Of a stretch of DNA of 64,000 bases, positions 35,625 through 49,320 are shown piece by piece; position 1 is the first letter of the stretch, and every line of letters begins with the position of its first letter. The stretch is from Straminergon stramineum. Its lineage: Eukaryota > Streptophyta > Bryopsida > Hypnales > Calliergonaceae. The DNA lies in NCBI GenBank assembly GCA_963920665.1, contig OY987269.1, positions 13,332,501-13,396,500 of the forward strand, given 5' to 3'. The position numbers were made by a program, and so were the translations under genes. Under the pieces are notes generated by a model. The model had not been told where the DNA came from. It was given only the letters and a program-made list of their open reading frames with translations, and did not search any database.

Positions 35625-35957
35625 ATAATAGTAATGAGCTTTTAGTGTTACTTACCCTATCATGTATGTCACTCTAATTTTCATTTAGTTGATAATTAGT
35701 GTTCATGTTGGATACTAATTTAGTGCAAAGTGAACCATCTTGTTTCTAATTTTTATTTTTTTGGTGGAAATCAAATTGGCAATTAGTATTCATGTTGACA
35801 TTTTGTATTAATAACAATACCAACGTTGTTGCCATGTAGTGCTAGAGTCTAGAATTAGTATTGCAAATACCAAATTTCAGTATTAGTGTAGTGAGTGGGT
35901 ATATGCACCTGGCATGATCATCTCTTCACCCAAAATAACCACCTTTGTTGTTGCTCC
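35625..35957. other. Intergenic, no feature recognised
   Basis: AT-rich sequence without coding signal. Confidence 0.4.
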
Positions 35958-37114
35958 TTAACCCCTAAACAACCGAGGCATACCTTGGACAAAAATTGTC
36001 AAAAACTGCCACTTTTTACGGCAGCAAGAAAAAAATGAAAAAAAAAAGTTTTTTTTTCAAAATTCAACCGTACAAATTTGAACTGAGGTACACTGAATAG
36101 GGTTATTAAGGGGACCAAATAATTAAAGGACCTGATTCTAGAAAACTGTAGATGTTTGAAACATGACATACATCAACCGGACACTCCAATAACTAGTGAT
36201 GTACAATAAAGGTAGATATTTATTTAGTGTGGAATGTTGATTAATTAGTATGGGTCCCTTTAATACCCCTATTTAGTGTAGAAACATCCAAAAGCGTCCC
36301 CAATCCCATCCTGGCACCCTAGACATCACTAAATGTGTCCCTAGACTTTAGTTAATGTGTCCTCCATACGTTTAATTCTAATTCGCTAACACATTTGAAG
36401 GACACATACTTAACTATGATTCGCTGATAGCTGATTTTCGTAGAGTTCAAACTTGGGTCCACTTACAGAACACATTCAATGGTTTAGGGAGCTAGCACTT
36501 TGAAAAATCATAGAAATTACATACGACATCCGAAAAATCTATTTTTTTTTTTAATATTCATGATTTTCACTTGCTAGTACTACAAAAATAAAAATTTAAA
36601 GAAAAGATGCCTCCAAATATGGTGAATTGCTTAAACTAACACTTTTGGGTGCTCCCACCTTAGACTTCTTTGTGGAAATTTTTTTAGAAATTTTGACCCC
36701 ACAGATTGAAAGATTATAATGTTTGAAGTTAGGTGAAAAAGTTTTTTTCCAACCTTGCCTAACATGGCTTGCAAACTTTAACTCCTTCTAGAATGAGATT
36801 CTTACACTAAATAGGGTTATTTTTTTTACATTTGCATCTTGGATCATGTAAGATATGCACCTACCAAATTTCAAAATCATAGGAAGAGTTTTGCACATGC
36901 TGCCCGAAGCTGCCCAAGCTGCCCACAAAGTTCAGGGCAGCATAACTTTTGATCCGGGCACCCGATTGGAAAAAAAATTAGATTTTTAGGAAGGGGATAC
37001 ATAGTTACACATTCCATCCAAATTTCATGAACATCCGTCTAAAAATGACTTTGTAGGAGCCTACCCGAAATTTCTTGCGTACGTTGAATGGACACTTGGT
37101 CCTTTAGGGGTGAA
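35958..37114. mobile_element. TTAA/CCCCTAAA element no. 6 (1157 bp)
   Basis: It starts TTAACCCCTAAAC and ends GGTCCTTTAGGGGTGAA, the second TTAA having changed by one base. It is the longer relative of the element at 17933, with about 580 bp of extra sequence in its left half (36080-36650). Confidence 0.82.
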
Positions 37115-37498
37115 GATCTTGTCTATATCCCCATGATCAACCTTGTCTAAAAATGCAACACCTACATTTGGACCCAAAAGTCAATACAAAAATTAAATAT
37201 TGATGACACAAGATGTATACAATCAATTTAAACATGGAAAGTCTATTAGAGCCTAGTGTTGGTCTCTACTACATTTTAAAAGTATTCTTTGAAAGTTCAT
37301 AACTTATTTTTGTATTGAGCAAATAGTGCATGTTCTAGTACATTGAAATTCACTTTTAGTTGCCTATAAGATTCAATAAAAACAATTTATGTATAATGAT
37401 AGTTACTATGTCTAGTTGCAATTTGTGTCAATTACAGTAGTTGTAATTTTTGTCCATTATAGGTGTGCATATCTTTTTAGTGGTGGGTCACTTGCTCA
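37115..37498. other. Intergenic, no feature recognised
   Basis: AT-rich sequence without coding signal. Confidence 0.4.
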
Positions 37499-37647
37499 TT
37501 AACCATGGAAAGATGTTATGGACCCAAATGGTTTGATGGATGATTTCACTATTGATTGTAGAAAAAGAGAATGCAACTATTGGTCTAATAATTGGAGAAT
37601 TTTGGTGAAAACCTTGGTCATAGGGGGCTGCATCCTTACAAGGTTAA
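37499..37647. mobile_element. Short TTAA element (149 bp)
   Basis: TTAACCATGGAAAGATG at the left and GCATCCTTACAAGGTTAA at the right. Its length equals that of the copy at 53727, with shared GATGA.TTCACTATTGA.TG and ACCTTGGTCAT.GGGG-type blocks. Confidence 0.72.
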
Positions 37648-39662
37648 TTGTAGAAGGATGTTGTGGACACTGAATGTTGGATGGATAACTTCATTTGAGA
37701 CAATAGGATGGAAAAAAAGTTTTTTCATCCAATTTATTTATTTGGAGGGTATTTGAGTACATCTTCAATGAATAGTACTACAAAGGCCCTCATTATGATA
37801 TTCTTGATTTTTCTGTAAAAAAAGATGCTTAAAAAGTAGATCACCCTTGTAGTGTATTTTGACCATTTATTGCTATTTTCTCTTCATATGAATTTTAGCC
37901 ATAAAAATGATATTTTTTTGAATTTGAGTCCAACTAATGAAATGAAGCTTATCAAGTGTGTGCTATACTTGAATTGAAAATTTTGAAAAATTCATAAATT
38001 TTCATATTTTATAGCAATCTGAACTTGGGGCCTATAATTATGGTTTATTGATTTTCTAATTTTAGAGTGACACGATAACTATGGTTTATGCCATGATGTT
38101 TTACACTATAATATACATCTAAGGTGAAAATTTCAGATTTTTTGAGTGTATTTTATATTTGACATGAATTTCCATTATTATTTTCTTAAAAAATTCATGA
38201 TAATTTCAATTTTATCCAAATTTTTATGACTTGTTGTGGAAGTAATTATGTGATTTCATCTCTAATAAATAAATAAATTTTCATTCATATATGGTTACAA
38301 AATGGCAACAAACAAAGTGATGGATAGGAAGGCTTAAAATCAATGGTAATGGGTCCATCCTTCTAGGGTTAATAGTGTTAGAGAGAACAACTGAAGTGTG
38401 TTTTGTGCCAACAGTCAAAATTAAAATTAAAATGATTTTCTAATATTTTGAAATTCAATAACTTTCACACCTTAGGTCGAAACGCCACGAAACAAAGCCC
38501 ATGCACCCCTCCTCGATGAGGACTTTCCAACATTACCAAAATGTGACTAGGGGTGCATGGCTCGGGAGATCTCAACATAACAAACCAAACAAATAGCCTA
38601 ACTTGAAAGGCATGGATGGACATTTTCCGCTTGGAACTTGTAAGGTAGGAGGCTCAAACTCCGCTTGGGCATTTAGAATTGTCCCTACTTTAGCTCTGGA
38701 ATGGACATGAAATGGTCCTTAAATCAACCTCTACAATCATTTGAATGGATCGAGGAAAAAAGTGTAATTTATTTCTAAAGCCAATCATTGTCTTTGTCTT
38801 CCCCATTTCTCTTTATAACTTCAAATGAACAATTTATGGAAGACCTAGTGACATAAATAGGGACCTATGACACAACTTCTTTGAAAATTCATAAATAATT
38901 CAATAATGATTCAAAAAATATGAAACCACTTGTGTTACATTCTACATCTATTTCTCTTTATCTGCAAAAATTAGATAAAAATATTTCCGTAAAAAGAAAT
39001 ACATGAAAAAGGTGGGCCAACTCTTAGATGAACGATTTATGAGCCTTTTACCTTACTTGAACTTGCGGTTCCCGACAACGAATCCACCGACGTTGCCATT
39101 TCCCCTCCCTAAAAGCTTACTGTAGTACTGCACTGTACAGTACAGCTGCCGCCATGGAACTGAGGGCCGGGGATAGGGCCCAGTAGTAGTAATTTAAATT
39201 TATCAATTATTTAAATTAGTCATGCCCCTTTTCAGTGCCAGACTGCCAGTGAGTTCCTGGCTCTTTTTTATTGGGCGAATGCTTCTGTTCATCTGCTTCA
39301 GTCACTGAGATGCTGTACAGGTTCAATGTATCTTATTGGGGAGCTTTACAGAAATTCTTGTGACCAAGTCCAACTTTACTCTACCATGCCCTCATGTTAT
39401 AATGGGGCACTAAGAGCATCCTCAGTCCGCCCTCTATGAACGCACTGCACCGGCAAGTTCTTAGTGGATTACAAAAAAGCAACAAAACCCTGCTCCAATG
39501 CTAAGGGCACTGTCCACGTTACTTTCACGGACATGGCACTTCTCAGCTCCCACTCAACAAAAATTGGTCCTTTGTTGTGCCCTCCAAACTCCTCTGCACT
39601 TCATTGTCATCCCTAATAATGGTGACCTTTGAGTCTTAAAGGGCACAAACTTTGTGAGCTAA
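37648..39662. other. Intergenic, including a GC-richer island at ~39.05-39.65 kb
   Basis: No gene is supported. At 39411 a TAA-GAGCATCCTCAG sequence resembles another Tourist-like left end whose partner I could not find before 39660. A CTGTACAGTACAGCTGCC palindromic stretch lies at about 39140. Confidence 0.45.
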
Positions 39663-39907
39663 GAGCATCCTCAAAGCAGGTCTAGCACCCTCTTCACTTC
39701 CTGCATTGTTGCATTTTGATGGTCTACTAATTTGCTTTTGCTGCATCAACAATCCCATGTTGTAACTGAGTTATTTAGAGCTCCAAGTGCCGTTGTCAAG
39801 TTGAGGCACTTGGGATGGGAAGAGACACAATAAAAAGAAGTGGACTTCAATGCAAACTGCATGTACCATTGTAGTGTGCAGATATTGGTGAAGCATTGAG
39901 GATGCTC
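39663..39907. mobile_element. Tourist-like MITE (245 bp)
   Basis: GAGCATCCTCAAAGC at the left and TTGAGGATGCTC at the right, flanked by TAA at 39660-39662 and 39908-39910. The interior contains a spurious - strand frame. Confidence 0.82.
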
Positions 39908-39993
39908 TAATAAGTAAAAGGTCAATTGCATGAATGCCACCAAATGCATATTTGATTGAGTTGGGACTTTGGTACCTGGAATATACTTAACCC

Positions 39994-40224
39994 TTAACCC
40001 TTAAAGGATGAATTGGTAACCGGGGAAATCAACCCTTTTGGAACCGTGTGACTTCATCTACTTTATAAAATTCCAAATATACTCATTGGATGTCAAACTA
40101 CTATGGAAGATCTCTCCTTTTTGCATAAATTTCAAGGATGAATAATTGCACTTCTATCCTACATAAGAAGATTCTTTGTCATCCATCGAATACAAAACGT
40201 CCCTGTCAACATTTTAAGGGTTAA
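39994..40224. mobile_element. TTAA element (231 bp), ends TTAACCC/GGGTTAA
   Basis: TTAACCCTTAAAGGATG to CATTTTAAGGGTTAA. It shares the right TTAA with the next unit. An extra TTAACCC precedes the left end (39987), giving a short direct repeat of the terminus. Confidence 0.6.
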
Positions 40225-40364
40225 CCCTGTAAGGATGCGGCCACCCATGACCAAGGGAGTGACCAAAAGTCTTTGATTATTGGACCATTAGGTGCAATCT
40301 CTTTTTTTATAGTTAACAGTGAAGTCATCCATCAGACCACTATCATCCGCATCATCCTTACTAA
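40221..40364 (-). mobile_element. Short TTAA element (~144 bp), inverse orientation
   Basis: It begins TTAACCCTGTAAGGATG and ends CATCCTTACTAA (TTAA decayed). The interior is the reverse complement of the 149-bp elements at 37499 and 53727 (CATGACCAAGG, ATTGGACCA, GTGAAGTCATCCAT). Confidence 0.65.
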
Positions 40365-43300
40365 AGCAAAAGGGACCATGCGGCTAGATTGCACCATTTC
40401 AAAATAGATGTCTATAAAAGTAATCTTTTTTTTTTCTCAAAAAGTGTTCCATTTTCTATTTAAAAAGTGGATGAGGTTGCCATATTTGGATGAAAAAGTG
40501 CATGAATATGATTGAAAAGCAAGCTTAGGTCTTAAAGATGGATGAATGTAGAAATACTATGCTTCACCAAATTTTTAAGTAATCGTCATCTTGGCACTTT
40601 TTGATAAAGTTAAAAAAAAGGGTTGGCTAAAACTCGTCGTGTTTAAATTTGTTAAAATACTTAGTATTTTATTTTATTTTATTGGAGCAAACAAGGTAGA
40701 CTTGTTTTACTCTTTGGTGAAAAACACTAGTTAGTTCATTGTTAGATGGTGGAATTAGGGGGAAGAAATAGTTGCAATTTGAAAACATTGGGAAAACATT
40801 GGTGGAAAAATATACAAAATTTCTACTTAGAGTAAAAAATAGAGAGAATAAATTGGACTTGGTACTTGAAAAATGGTGCAATATGGAAATTGAACAAAAA
40901 TAGTTGGTAAAACTCAAAAATATCCTCAACATCAACCTCATTACATTAAGAAAAACCCTAATGACCCTAAGCAACCATTTTTTGGTCTTTGCCCTTTTTT
41001 TTGGAGATTTTTTAAAAGCAAATTTTATTTCTAGAAAAAAGATTGTGTTGTAAATCCAATAGCAATAGGTTCATCAAATTCCTAGTTAAACTCCACCTTG
41101 TGGAAATTTTTTAATTGTTGAGCAATGTAGTGTAGTTTACAACTCATTTTCTGGGGTTTAAGTTAGGCATGGACTGAAAATTGTGAACTAAGCCAAACAA
41201 GAACCAATGCAATTTTTGGATAACTCAGAAAGGGTTGATTCATCTTGAAAAGGGCAAATCCAAGGAGTTCAAAGAGAAGTCAAGTGTCCCATTCTTGTTT
41301 TTCTTACAGACACTACTATCATTTCAATGACCATCGTACATTGTAAGCTCCACCATAAATTGAAAAATGTTCATAATATTGTGAATTTTTTGATGAGCAT
41401 TCTCTACCCTCTTGTCTTTCAGTGAACACAAAAGATCATCATTTTTAAATATTCTCATCAAGATATGCTCCTTCAAAGTGTGATGCCTTGTTTTTTCATT
41501 GACCCAAATAAAACTTCAAACTGAAATATCTACTAAACTATATAGTCAAATAATCTAATTTTTTTTGAGGTGCTCATTCTCAATGTGAAATTCAAGATCC
41601 TATGCATACATTGTATCTAATCTCCAAAAAAAAAATGAGGAAAAAAATTGCTCAAGTTCTTGATAGTTTGGCCAATTTTAAAAGTACCCCCCCTTGGGTC
41701 ATTAGGGCTTAACCTCAAGCGCTATGATGTCCACTTTGTAGATGATGTACAAAATGGGAAGTCCATAGAGGATCATTTTCGTTCATCTATTTTTCTTATT
41801 GTTTGTGAAGGAATTTTGAATCCTATATTGGACAGAATCAATCCTCCAAACTGTGTATTTTCTAAATACAGCAAAGGTTGGTACATATCAAGAAAACCAA
41901 ATGTAAAATTTGAGATGGTTGTAGACCTCCAACTTGACAACGTACATTTGAGAGGATTTTTATTCAACAATAAATCCCTCTTGGTTAAGAGAGAGTCACA
42001 ATAGAATTGTTTGCCGATGGCTTTCTATACAAATAATGTTGATAATTTTCCCCCCTAAATGACTAAGAAGTCTGTCAAGGCTTTTCCAATTTTTGTAGGA
42101 TATTGTCAATTCGAAAAAATATGTTTAAAAATAATAAATTTTGGATAGGTTGTATCATGTTTCTAGTGCGCTTTTTTTGTGTGATTCGGATGAGTGGTTG
42201 AAGAATTATGAGGTAGGATGTGTTTTCAATTTCAACCTAGGTAGCTAGAAAAGTCTTATACTTTGCTTTATTTTTTAATTCCACTATAATATCACATAGC
42301 TAACTTGTTGAAGTATATTGTATCAAAATTTCAAAGTGAAGAAACTCACCAATTGTAAGATATTTACTTTGAAATTTTGCAAAAATTATTTTTTTCAAAA
42401 CTTTGCACTCGCGCAATTCATCTTTCAATTTTTTCCTAGCAAAAGTTATGTATCATTGAACTTTTTCAATTTGATGACTTGCTTTGAAATTCATTTTCAA
42501 ATGCATGAAAAAAATCCAAGAAAAAAACTCAAAATTATACAATTTTTTTTCTTATTGCCTAAATTGAGAAGAAAGAGATTAAGTTGGACATAGATTTGTA
42601 ACCATCAATCCAAATTCTATTAAATTTTTTTTTCATTCAAAATAATCCTTGTATGCATCTATGTGAAAAATTCCAAGTATATAATAAAAAATTGAGATTG
42701 CAATTGCTTGCCCAAAATTGATAAAAGCCCCCCAAACACCCCTCAATTATTTAGGATATAAGAGCCATTATAAATTGGGCAGCACTTGTAGGTAGGGAGA
42801 CAAAATCATGACACGAGTTGCATGGAATCCTAAATCTAATCAAAATACAATGTGTTGTGAATCTTTCCTGAAGATACACGCTTCTTCAAAATTGAACACA
42901 TACAATTGAGAGAGTGGCATTGACAAGAACAAATTTGTAAAAGAATTAAATAAATGAACCTCTAATTTGTATTAGTAAAGAGCATACTATGGTTAAAGTT
43001 GAAGATAGTACCTCCTTTGCAATCATTCCCTCCGATGATTTCTTCTCCTCGCTTTCGTGAAGGATTTTCAATTGAGAATGTCATTCTTCCCTCATAGGCG
43101 CTATGTGAATTGTGTATGTTTGTTGTCTTACAGAAATCCGTGTCTACAAAGCAAGAAAAAAACAAAGCCCATCTGCACAACTTGCAATTCTAAGCTCATC
43201 ACCTCTAGCCCTTTGCCAAACAACAATCCAACAACTATAGTCAACACTACCATCATTCTTACCCTACCACCCCACCTCCTACAACTGTGAACCCCATAAT

Positions 43301-43732
43301 TCTAAAATATAAAAGAATAGTCAAACTTGAAACTTTGAACATGGAATTTGACAGATTCTCCCCTTAGTGTGAACAATGCGTTAGAGCGGATGTTTTGGGG
43401 ACTTTGAGAAAATAGGATTTGTGAAATACTAGGTTCATCAAATATTATAATTTTGAAATCCGCACGGTGGATTCTCTTATAAATTGTAGATTTGTAATCA
43501 TCAGTAAGTTGGCTTCCAATCTCAACAATGAAAACTTTAGTAACAATGTAGTTTTCAAATTATTTTGAATTCTCTAGATCCAACCCAAAAACCTCATCTC
43601 TTTGTAACGCTCAAGGGTTAAGAGAAGAGGCTCTAACAAATGTGTGGCATAAAAGAGACCTACTTGTTATCAAATTTGGGATCTTTGGTTAAAACTACTC
43701 CCTCTTGACAAAGTCTATGTGTGGCTAAACTC
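40365..43732. other. Intergenic, no gene assigned
   Basis: About 3.4 kb of AT-rich DNA. A CATTAGGGCTTAA end at 41700-41712 looks like a lone TTAA-element terminus. A 118-codon open frame follows at 41648-42004 (+); it lacks a recognisable domain or a plausible splice context and I do not call it a gene. Confidence 0.4.
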
Positions 43733-44375
43733 TTAACCCCTAAATGCCCAAGGCACCAAATTCTAGTGTCAACAAAACTTTGAAGTTGAATAAAACCATA
43801 TCAAGTTGCTATTTTTAGTAGTTTGTATTTTTTTAATTCATTTTGAAGTCCAATTTTATCATCAAAATTTTGATTTCGAAAATGAATTATTATCATTTTT
43901 CTATTCATGATTTTGTGCAAGGGTGTCCATTGCAAATCTTGATTTTCTAGTGTCGAGGGCTTTTGGAAATGTGCCTCAAATACACTAGAGCTAGGAGAAA
44001 AATCACCTTTAAAATTCATTTAAAAAATTGTAGAGTAGATTTTGAGAAGCTGTAATTTATTGGAGTCATGTAACTTTGCCCTTCAACCTCATATTCTTTT
44101 GGAGACCAATTTTATATTTTTGATAAGTGAAAAGAAGGAAGACTTCATATGACTTTCACAATTTGAACACCTTCATGATTAAACATTATAAACATTCAAT
44201 CCATAAGTGATATTGTTGTGTTTTCTTTTCCCACGTCATCTCTAACATGTTTAGGGGAATTTGTCTATTTACAATTTAAAAAAAAATGATAAATCTTATC
44301 AAAATGTTGGCTTTTTGTTCAATTTAGAATAAATTCCAAGAAGCTCAAAAAAGGCCTAGGGCATGTAGGGTTTAA
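43733..44375 (+). mobile_element. TTAA/CCCCTAAA element no. 7 (643 bp)
   Basis: It starts TTAACCCCTAAATGCCCAAG and ends GGGCATGTAGGGTTTAA. It is collinear with the element at 48455 over its whole length (GTCAACAAAACTTTGAAGTT, TTTGTGCAAGGGTGTCCATT, AAAATGTTGGCTTTT). Confidence 0.85.
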
Positions 44376-45117
44376 TTTAATAAAGTCTAAGTACTATGAT
44401 ACAAGCTTTTAAATAAAACCCATCTAGCCAGTAGGCCCACAACTCACAATTAAATAAATTAAATTTGAAAAGCATGCCATTGACCCAAAGGCTATTGCTT
44501 TACAATGGCTCTCTAAATGTTTTGTATACTTACAAAGATTGCCATAGCTAATTGAAGAATTAGAAGCTTTAACCTAAAATTGGATTTATTGTAATAGTAA
44601 TAACAAAATTGCATAAAATAAATTTAAAAAAACTTGAAACTCTTTTTTGAGTTTTGAATAATTTGATGAAATGAATTTGTGAGTTTTTTTTATACTAACA
44701 ATTTTTTCTAGAGATTCTTCTAGTAGGTGGATTGAAAATTATTTCCAGATTTCTTTGGAAAGACTTTTGGAAATTTTAAATTTTTTTTGAGTAAAATATT
44801 ACAAATGAATATATGACTCCAAATATTTATAATATCTATAATTTCTTCCAAAAATCTTCAATTTTTTTGGAAAATTTGGAATTGATATATAATATTTACA
44901 TATTATTTTTCAAAATTTATTGGTTATTTTATTAAAGTGAATTATAAGAAATATAAATATTTGGAATAATATTTTAGTTGGTAGTATTTCACGCAATAAA
45001 ATTTGAACATTTTAAAAATTTTAGTTAGTTAACTCTAAAAAGAATTCCCATTTGACTTACTAAAGAATCTTGAAAAAGAATTTTCTTCTATTGAAAAAAA
45101 TTCACTCATGAATTTGA
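44376..45117. other. Intergenic, no feature recognised
   Basis: Extremely AT-rich, no coding signal. Confidence 0.4.
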
Positions 45118-46045
45118 TTAACCCCTAAAAGACCAAGGCCTTTTTTTTGCAAAAAAACACTCAAAACTGCCATTTTTAGAACAAAGAGTAAAACATTTTG
45201 AAAATTGTATTTCATGCAGATATAACCATAGGATCTTATACCTAACTAGTATGAAAATTTGTAGAAAAAATTTCAGAAATTTTGACCACATAGATTGCAA
45301 GATATCTACATTTAAAGTGAAGAAAACAAATTTTTCCACACATTGCGGGACTAGGTTATTTGACTTTGGACCTTCTTGAGTTTCATTTTTTGCACTATAG
45401 TTTTGAGATTTAAATATTTATGGTGGAGAATTGGATTGAGAGTCTAGGAAAAAAAAATAAAATACAAAAAAAATTGATTTTGATTCTTTATAAAATTGTG
45501 AAGTATAAGTAGGTACAATATAGAAGGGAAATTTAAATTATTAATATCTCTAAGATGGAATTAAAATGCACTAATCCCAATGGTGAGATTGTTCTAGAAG
45601 GCAATTGAAATGATGTGGAACTTTTTTTTATAAAATTGTAAAAATTGCGTTGAGAAATGAATCCTACAAGTTATTTTTTCAAGAAGATGCTCTAATTGCT
45701 TGAAAAACAAGATTGTCTATAACTTTCTCATAACAAATCCAAATGGAATAAATCAAAGCTTTACATGTAGACAAAAATACAATTTGTAAGGGAAAAAAAT
45801 AAGAAATAAAAAAATTCAAATTTTTGAAACTTTTTTTTTGCTGCCCCCTCTCCCCTATTTTGAGCTTATTTGGGCATAATTTTTGTTCTTGGGCACCAAA
45901 TGAAAAAAATTATATTCCCACGAAGCTAATCAATTTTTCTATCTCCATAAAAAGTTTCAAAAAATCAGGACAAAAATTGAGACCATAGATACCTGCCCGA
46001 AATCTCATTTGTCCCTCGAAGGGACAATGGTCCTTTAGGGGTTAA
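45118..46045. mobile_element. TTAA/CCCCTAAA element no. 8 (928 bp)
   Basis: TTAACCCCTAAAAGACCAAG to ATGGTCCTTTAGGGGTTAA, both TTAA sites intact. The left half is homologous to 21293-21949; the middle holds the shared AGATTG-AAGATAT module. Confidence 0.85.
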
Positions 46046-46849
46046 ATTATAAAAAATTGAAAAAATCTTGAAAACTTGAATAAAAATCATTTTATATAAG
46101 TGTCTCACTTGTATTTCAACTTGTCCAAAATTTGTTGAATAAATCAAGTCTTGCAATTAGTAATCACTGTTTTTGAACTAACTATATGAATACTTGTGAG
46201 AACCACTGAATCTAAGAACCTAAAAATTCTGGAAATACTAATTAGATTATGTATAGTACTTCTATATCCTCAGTAATCATTCTACCAATGTTCGAGGAGA
46301 ACTATTGGTTAGCTCATTGTACCTGTCATAGTTGATTTGTTTTACCTTAAGGTACGTTCCCACTTAGCTTTACGAAGGTATTATCTCAGCTGTAAATCAT
46401 CGTGAGTTCCCACCTGATTGCTCCACTATCTCCCGAACCTACTTGGCAGCCGAGGTGGCATCGACGTGAGAGCGCTCCTACAACCATTTAACACCTCTGT
46501 ATCGTTGGCCCACCACAACAACAGTAGTTCATAATAACAACTTAAAAATCTTCCGGAAATGTAGATTCCATCAGCTGACAGCCGCTCTTACCAATATGCC
46601 GAGTCAAGGGCCCATTATATAAGGACATTGGCAATCCATAGCCGAAATTAGAGGGGACCCTAGTAGGAAAAATCAAAGAGGTCCTTTAATTACCGTATCA
46701 CACTTCCGAAAGATTTGTGAGGCTCAAATAAAGTGAGAGAGGGAGAATGTGTAGGTAATCTCTTTATGCAAGTGGGGTCATGGGAAGGAAAACAATCCAT
46801 GTGGGATATGTAAATTAGGATTAGTAGATGCCCAATCGCTCATACCTAA
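46046..46849. other. Intergenic with a GC-richer stretch
   Basis: Around 46330-46520 GC rises. A TTGTTTTACCTTAAGG sequence at 46339 resembles the right end of the AAGGTAAA elements, but no matching left end is seen. No coding frame. Confidence 0.4.
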
Positions 46850-49320
46850 TTAAGTCAAATGCAAGAATTATATTTAATGTAGAACTTTAGACCTCGTTTA
46901 GACATAGTAGAATAACTTTTTCCAAGAAACTTTGAACTAAGAAAAGTTGGGAAATCAAGTTAACTTTCATCTGTAAAAATCCGTTTGAGATTCCGATCCT
47001 CCAATAAAAAGTTAGAGACAAAATTCAAAGAGGGGTTGGAAGAAACATTTTCTTTGACTTTTTGCAACAAGAAGTGAAATACTTTTCATTATTTCATCCA
47101 CAAAGTGCACTTCTTCGAAATCTTTAATCCTAGAAAGAGGAGACTTATGAACAAGGTACTTTGTCAAAAATGATCTAATATGCAATGAATATTACAATAG
47201 TGTAGTGTGAATAACAACATTGAAGATAAACAAGTTCTCATTGACACATGTCATGTGTGTAGCCCGACTTCCTCTTGAACTAGCTTTGTAGATTGACTAA
47301 AGTAAGTAGATCCACTATTGAGATTGGAGTTCAATTCAAAGCTCTATGTTTAGATCAAATTCAATTTTTTTGTATTTTAATGTAGTTTTTATTGCATTGA
47401 GTGTACAATTGGGACTCAAAGTTTTAGAGTTGGATTAGATAATCACCATTTCATGAATTCAATGAGCATACTACACATGGCTAAAGGCTCATTCTTTGTT
47501 TCATTCTACCAAGGGTACTTTTGGATTTTCATTGGAACCATGTAAGGAAGTAAGAGACACATTAGAATCCCCAAAGACAAGAATATAGTCCCTCCCTCCA
47601 GCCCACAATGGGAAGTTGTATGTTTTTACTTTGACCACCCTATAATGTATTATTTTTTTTTCAAAAAATGAGTTGATTGAAATGCATGTGAAATTAATCC
47701 TAATTTTTCGTTCTCATGCATACAAAAAATGTGAATCAAATAACTATATCTATGTACAATGACCAAACAATCCACAATGGGCTTCTTGCTTCAATTTGAA
47801 TAATTTTTTTCAAAAATTGTGTTCTCTCTTTCTATACACTAATAATTGTACTCATTGTCACCATGACAAATAGATTTTGAAATGATATAAACTTCTCTTT
47901 TTGACAAATACTTTAGCCAAATATGTTTATAGGAATTTTTCTCTTTGAATTGTATTGATATCTACATTCTTGGTAAAAATATTCATCTTTTGTAGAAAAT
48001 TACAGCCTTTAGTAAATAGCTAGGTATGGATGACACTAAATATTTTTTTGGTGTAGCATGGTCCCAATATGAAAATGAAAAAAATGGTTCAAATATATTG
48101 CAAAATCAATTCACAGTAAGCTTGCAGTAAGTTAATGGCATCCAATGTTTGTCCTCATCCTGGAATGCTTTTATAACCTAGATACCCTATATGCACTACT
48201 AACCCAAGACCATCATCACTTAGAGTACATCTTCGGAATTAATATGTACCTATGTGGAAGAACAATTTTATAACCTCTGTTAAAAAAAGATTTGACCCAT
48301 CATGACTTTTGCATACAATATTCAAATGTTGCATTCTTTGGTGTGTTGGAAGCTCCTTTCACTTGCCAAGAAGAAAATACGAAAATCTTACTCTTCTCAT
48401 AATAATAGTAATTAGATAGAGTAGCAAGAAGTGGCGGTCAAGGAGATACCTACTTTAATCCTTAAAATGCTTTAGGTACCAAATTCTCTTGTCAACAAAA
48501 CTTTGAAGTTAAATAAAAATTAACTAAGTTCCTATTTTTAGTATTTTTTATTTTGAAATTATTTTGGAAGTTTAGTTTTAGCATCAAAAATCAAATTATG
48601 AAAATGAGACATTATGAATTTTCTATTCAAGATTTTGTGCAAGGGTGTCCATTGCAAATCTTGATTTTCTAGAATCAAGGGCTCTCAAAGACACTAGATC
48701 TTACAAAAAAATCACATGAAAAATTCATTTAAGAAAAAATAAAAGAACAAATTTTGAGAAGTTGTAAATTCATTGGGGTTATGCATGTTCTACCCTTTAA
48801 CCCTCATATTTTTTTAGTGACCAATTTTTTAGATTTGACATGTGAAAAGAGGATTGAAAGACTTCAAATTGGTTTCATAGTTTGAACACCGTCATGATCA
48901 AACATTCCAATCTTTCAAGTTCATAAGTGATATTGTTAACTTTTCTTTTCCCATTTGAAACTTAACATGTTAGGTTTGAATTTGTATGGTTACAATTAAA
49001 AAAATTGATAGAACTTATCAAAATGTTGGCTTTTAGTTCAATTTAGAACAAGTTTCAAGAAGCTCAAAAAAGGCCTTGGGCATTGAAGGGTTAATTTGCA
49101 ATGAAACTTTAGGAGTTTGTTCCAACCCCTGTTTGAATTTTGTCCCAAACTTTTGATTGGAAGCTTGTAATCTCAAATGGATTTTTGGAGATGAAAGTTA
49201 CTTTGATTTACAAACTTTGATTAGTTCAAAGTTTCTTGAAAAAAATTATTCTACTATGCCCACATGAGGTTTGAAGTTCTACATTGCATACAATTCCTGC
49301 GTTTTGACAATGAGTGGTCA
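46850..49320. mobile_element. ~2.4-kb element with ~190-bp inverted arms, hosting a TTAA element
   Basis: The left arm (about 46850-47060) and right arm (about 49100-49320) are inverted copies: CATAGTAGAATAA, AAGAAACTTTGAACTAA, TAACTTTCATCT, GACAAAATTCAAA and GGGGTTGGAA appear in order on the left and in reverse complement on the right. Interior 47.1-48.4 kb has no gene. Element 48455-49094 lies just inside the right arm. Outermost GGTACGTTCCCAC (46356) and GTGGGAATGGCC (50121) might be still more distal parts of the arms, but the match between is weak. Confidence 0.7.
48455..49094 (+). mobile_element. TTAA element no. 9 (640 bp), sister of 43733
   Basis: It starts TTAATCCTTAAAATG and ends GGGCATTGAAGGGTTAA. 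It has the same orientation and length class as 43733-44375. The termini have drifted further from CCCCTAAA than in the sister copy. Confidence 0.82.

Noticed and set aside
41648..42004. 118-codon + strand frame
   Set aside because: No recognised family, no ATG at its listed beginning, and composition like the surrounding AT-rich DNA; could be revisited if transcripts are found.
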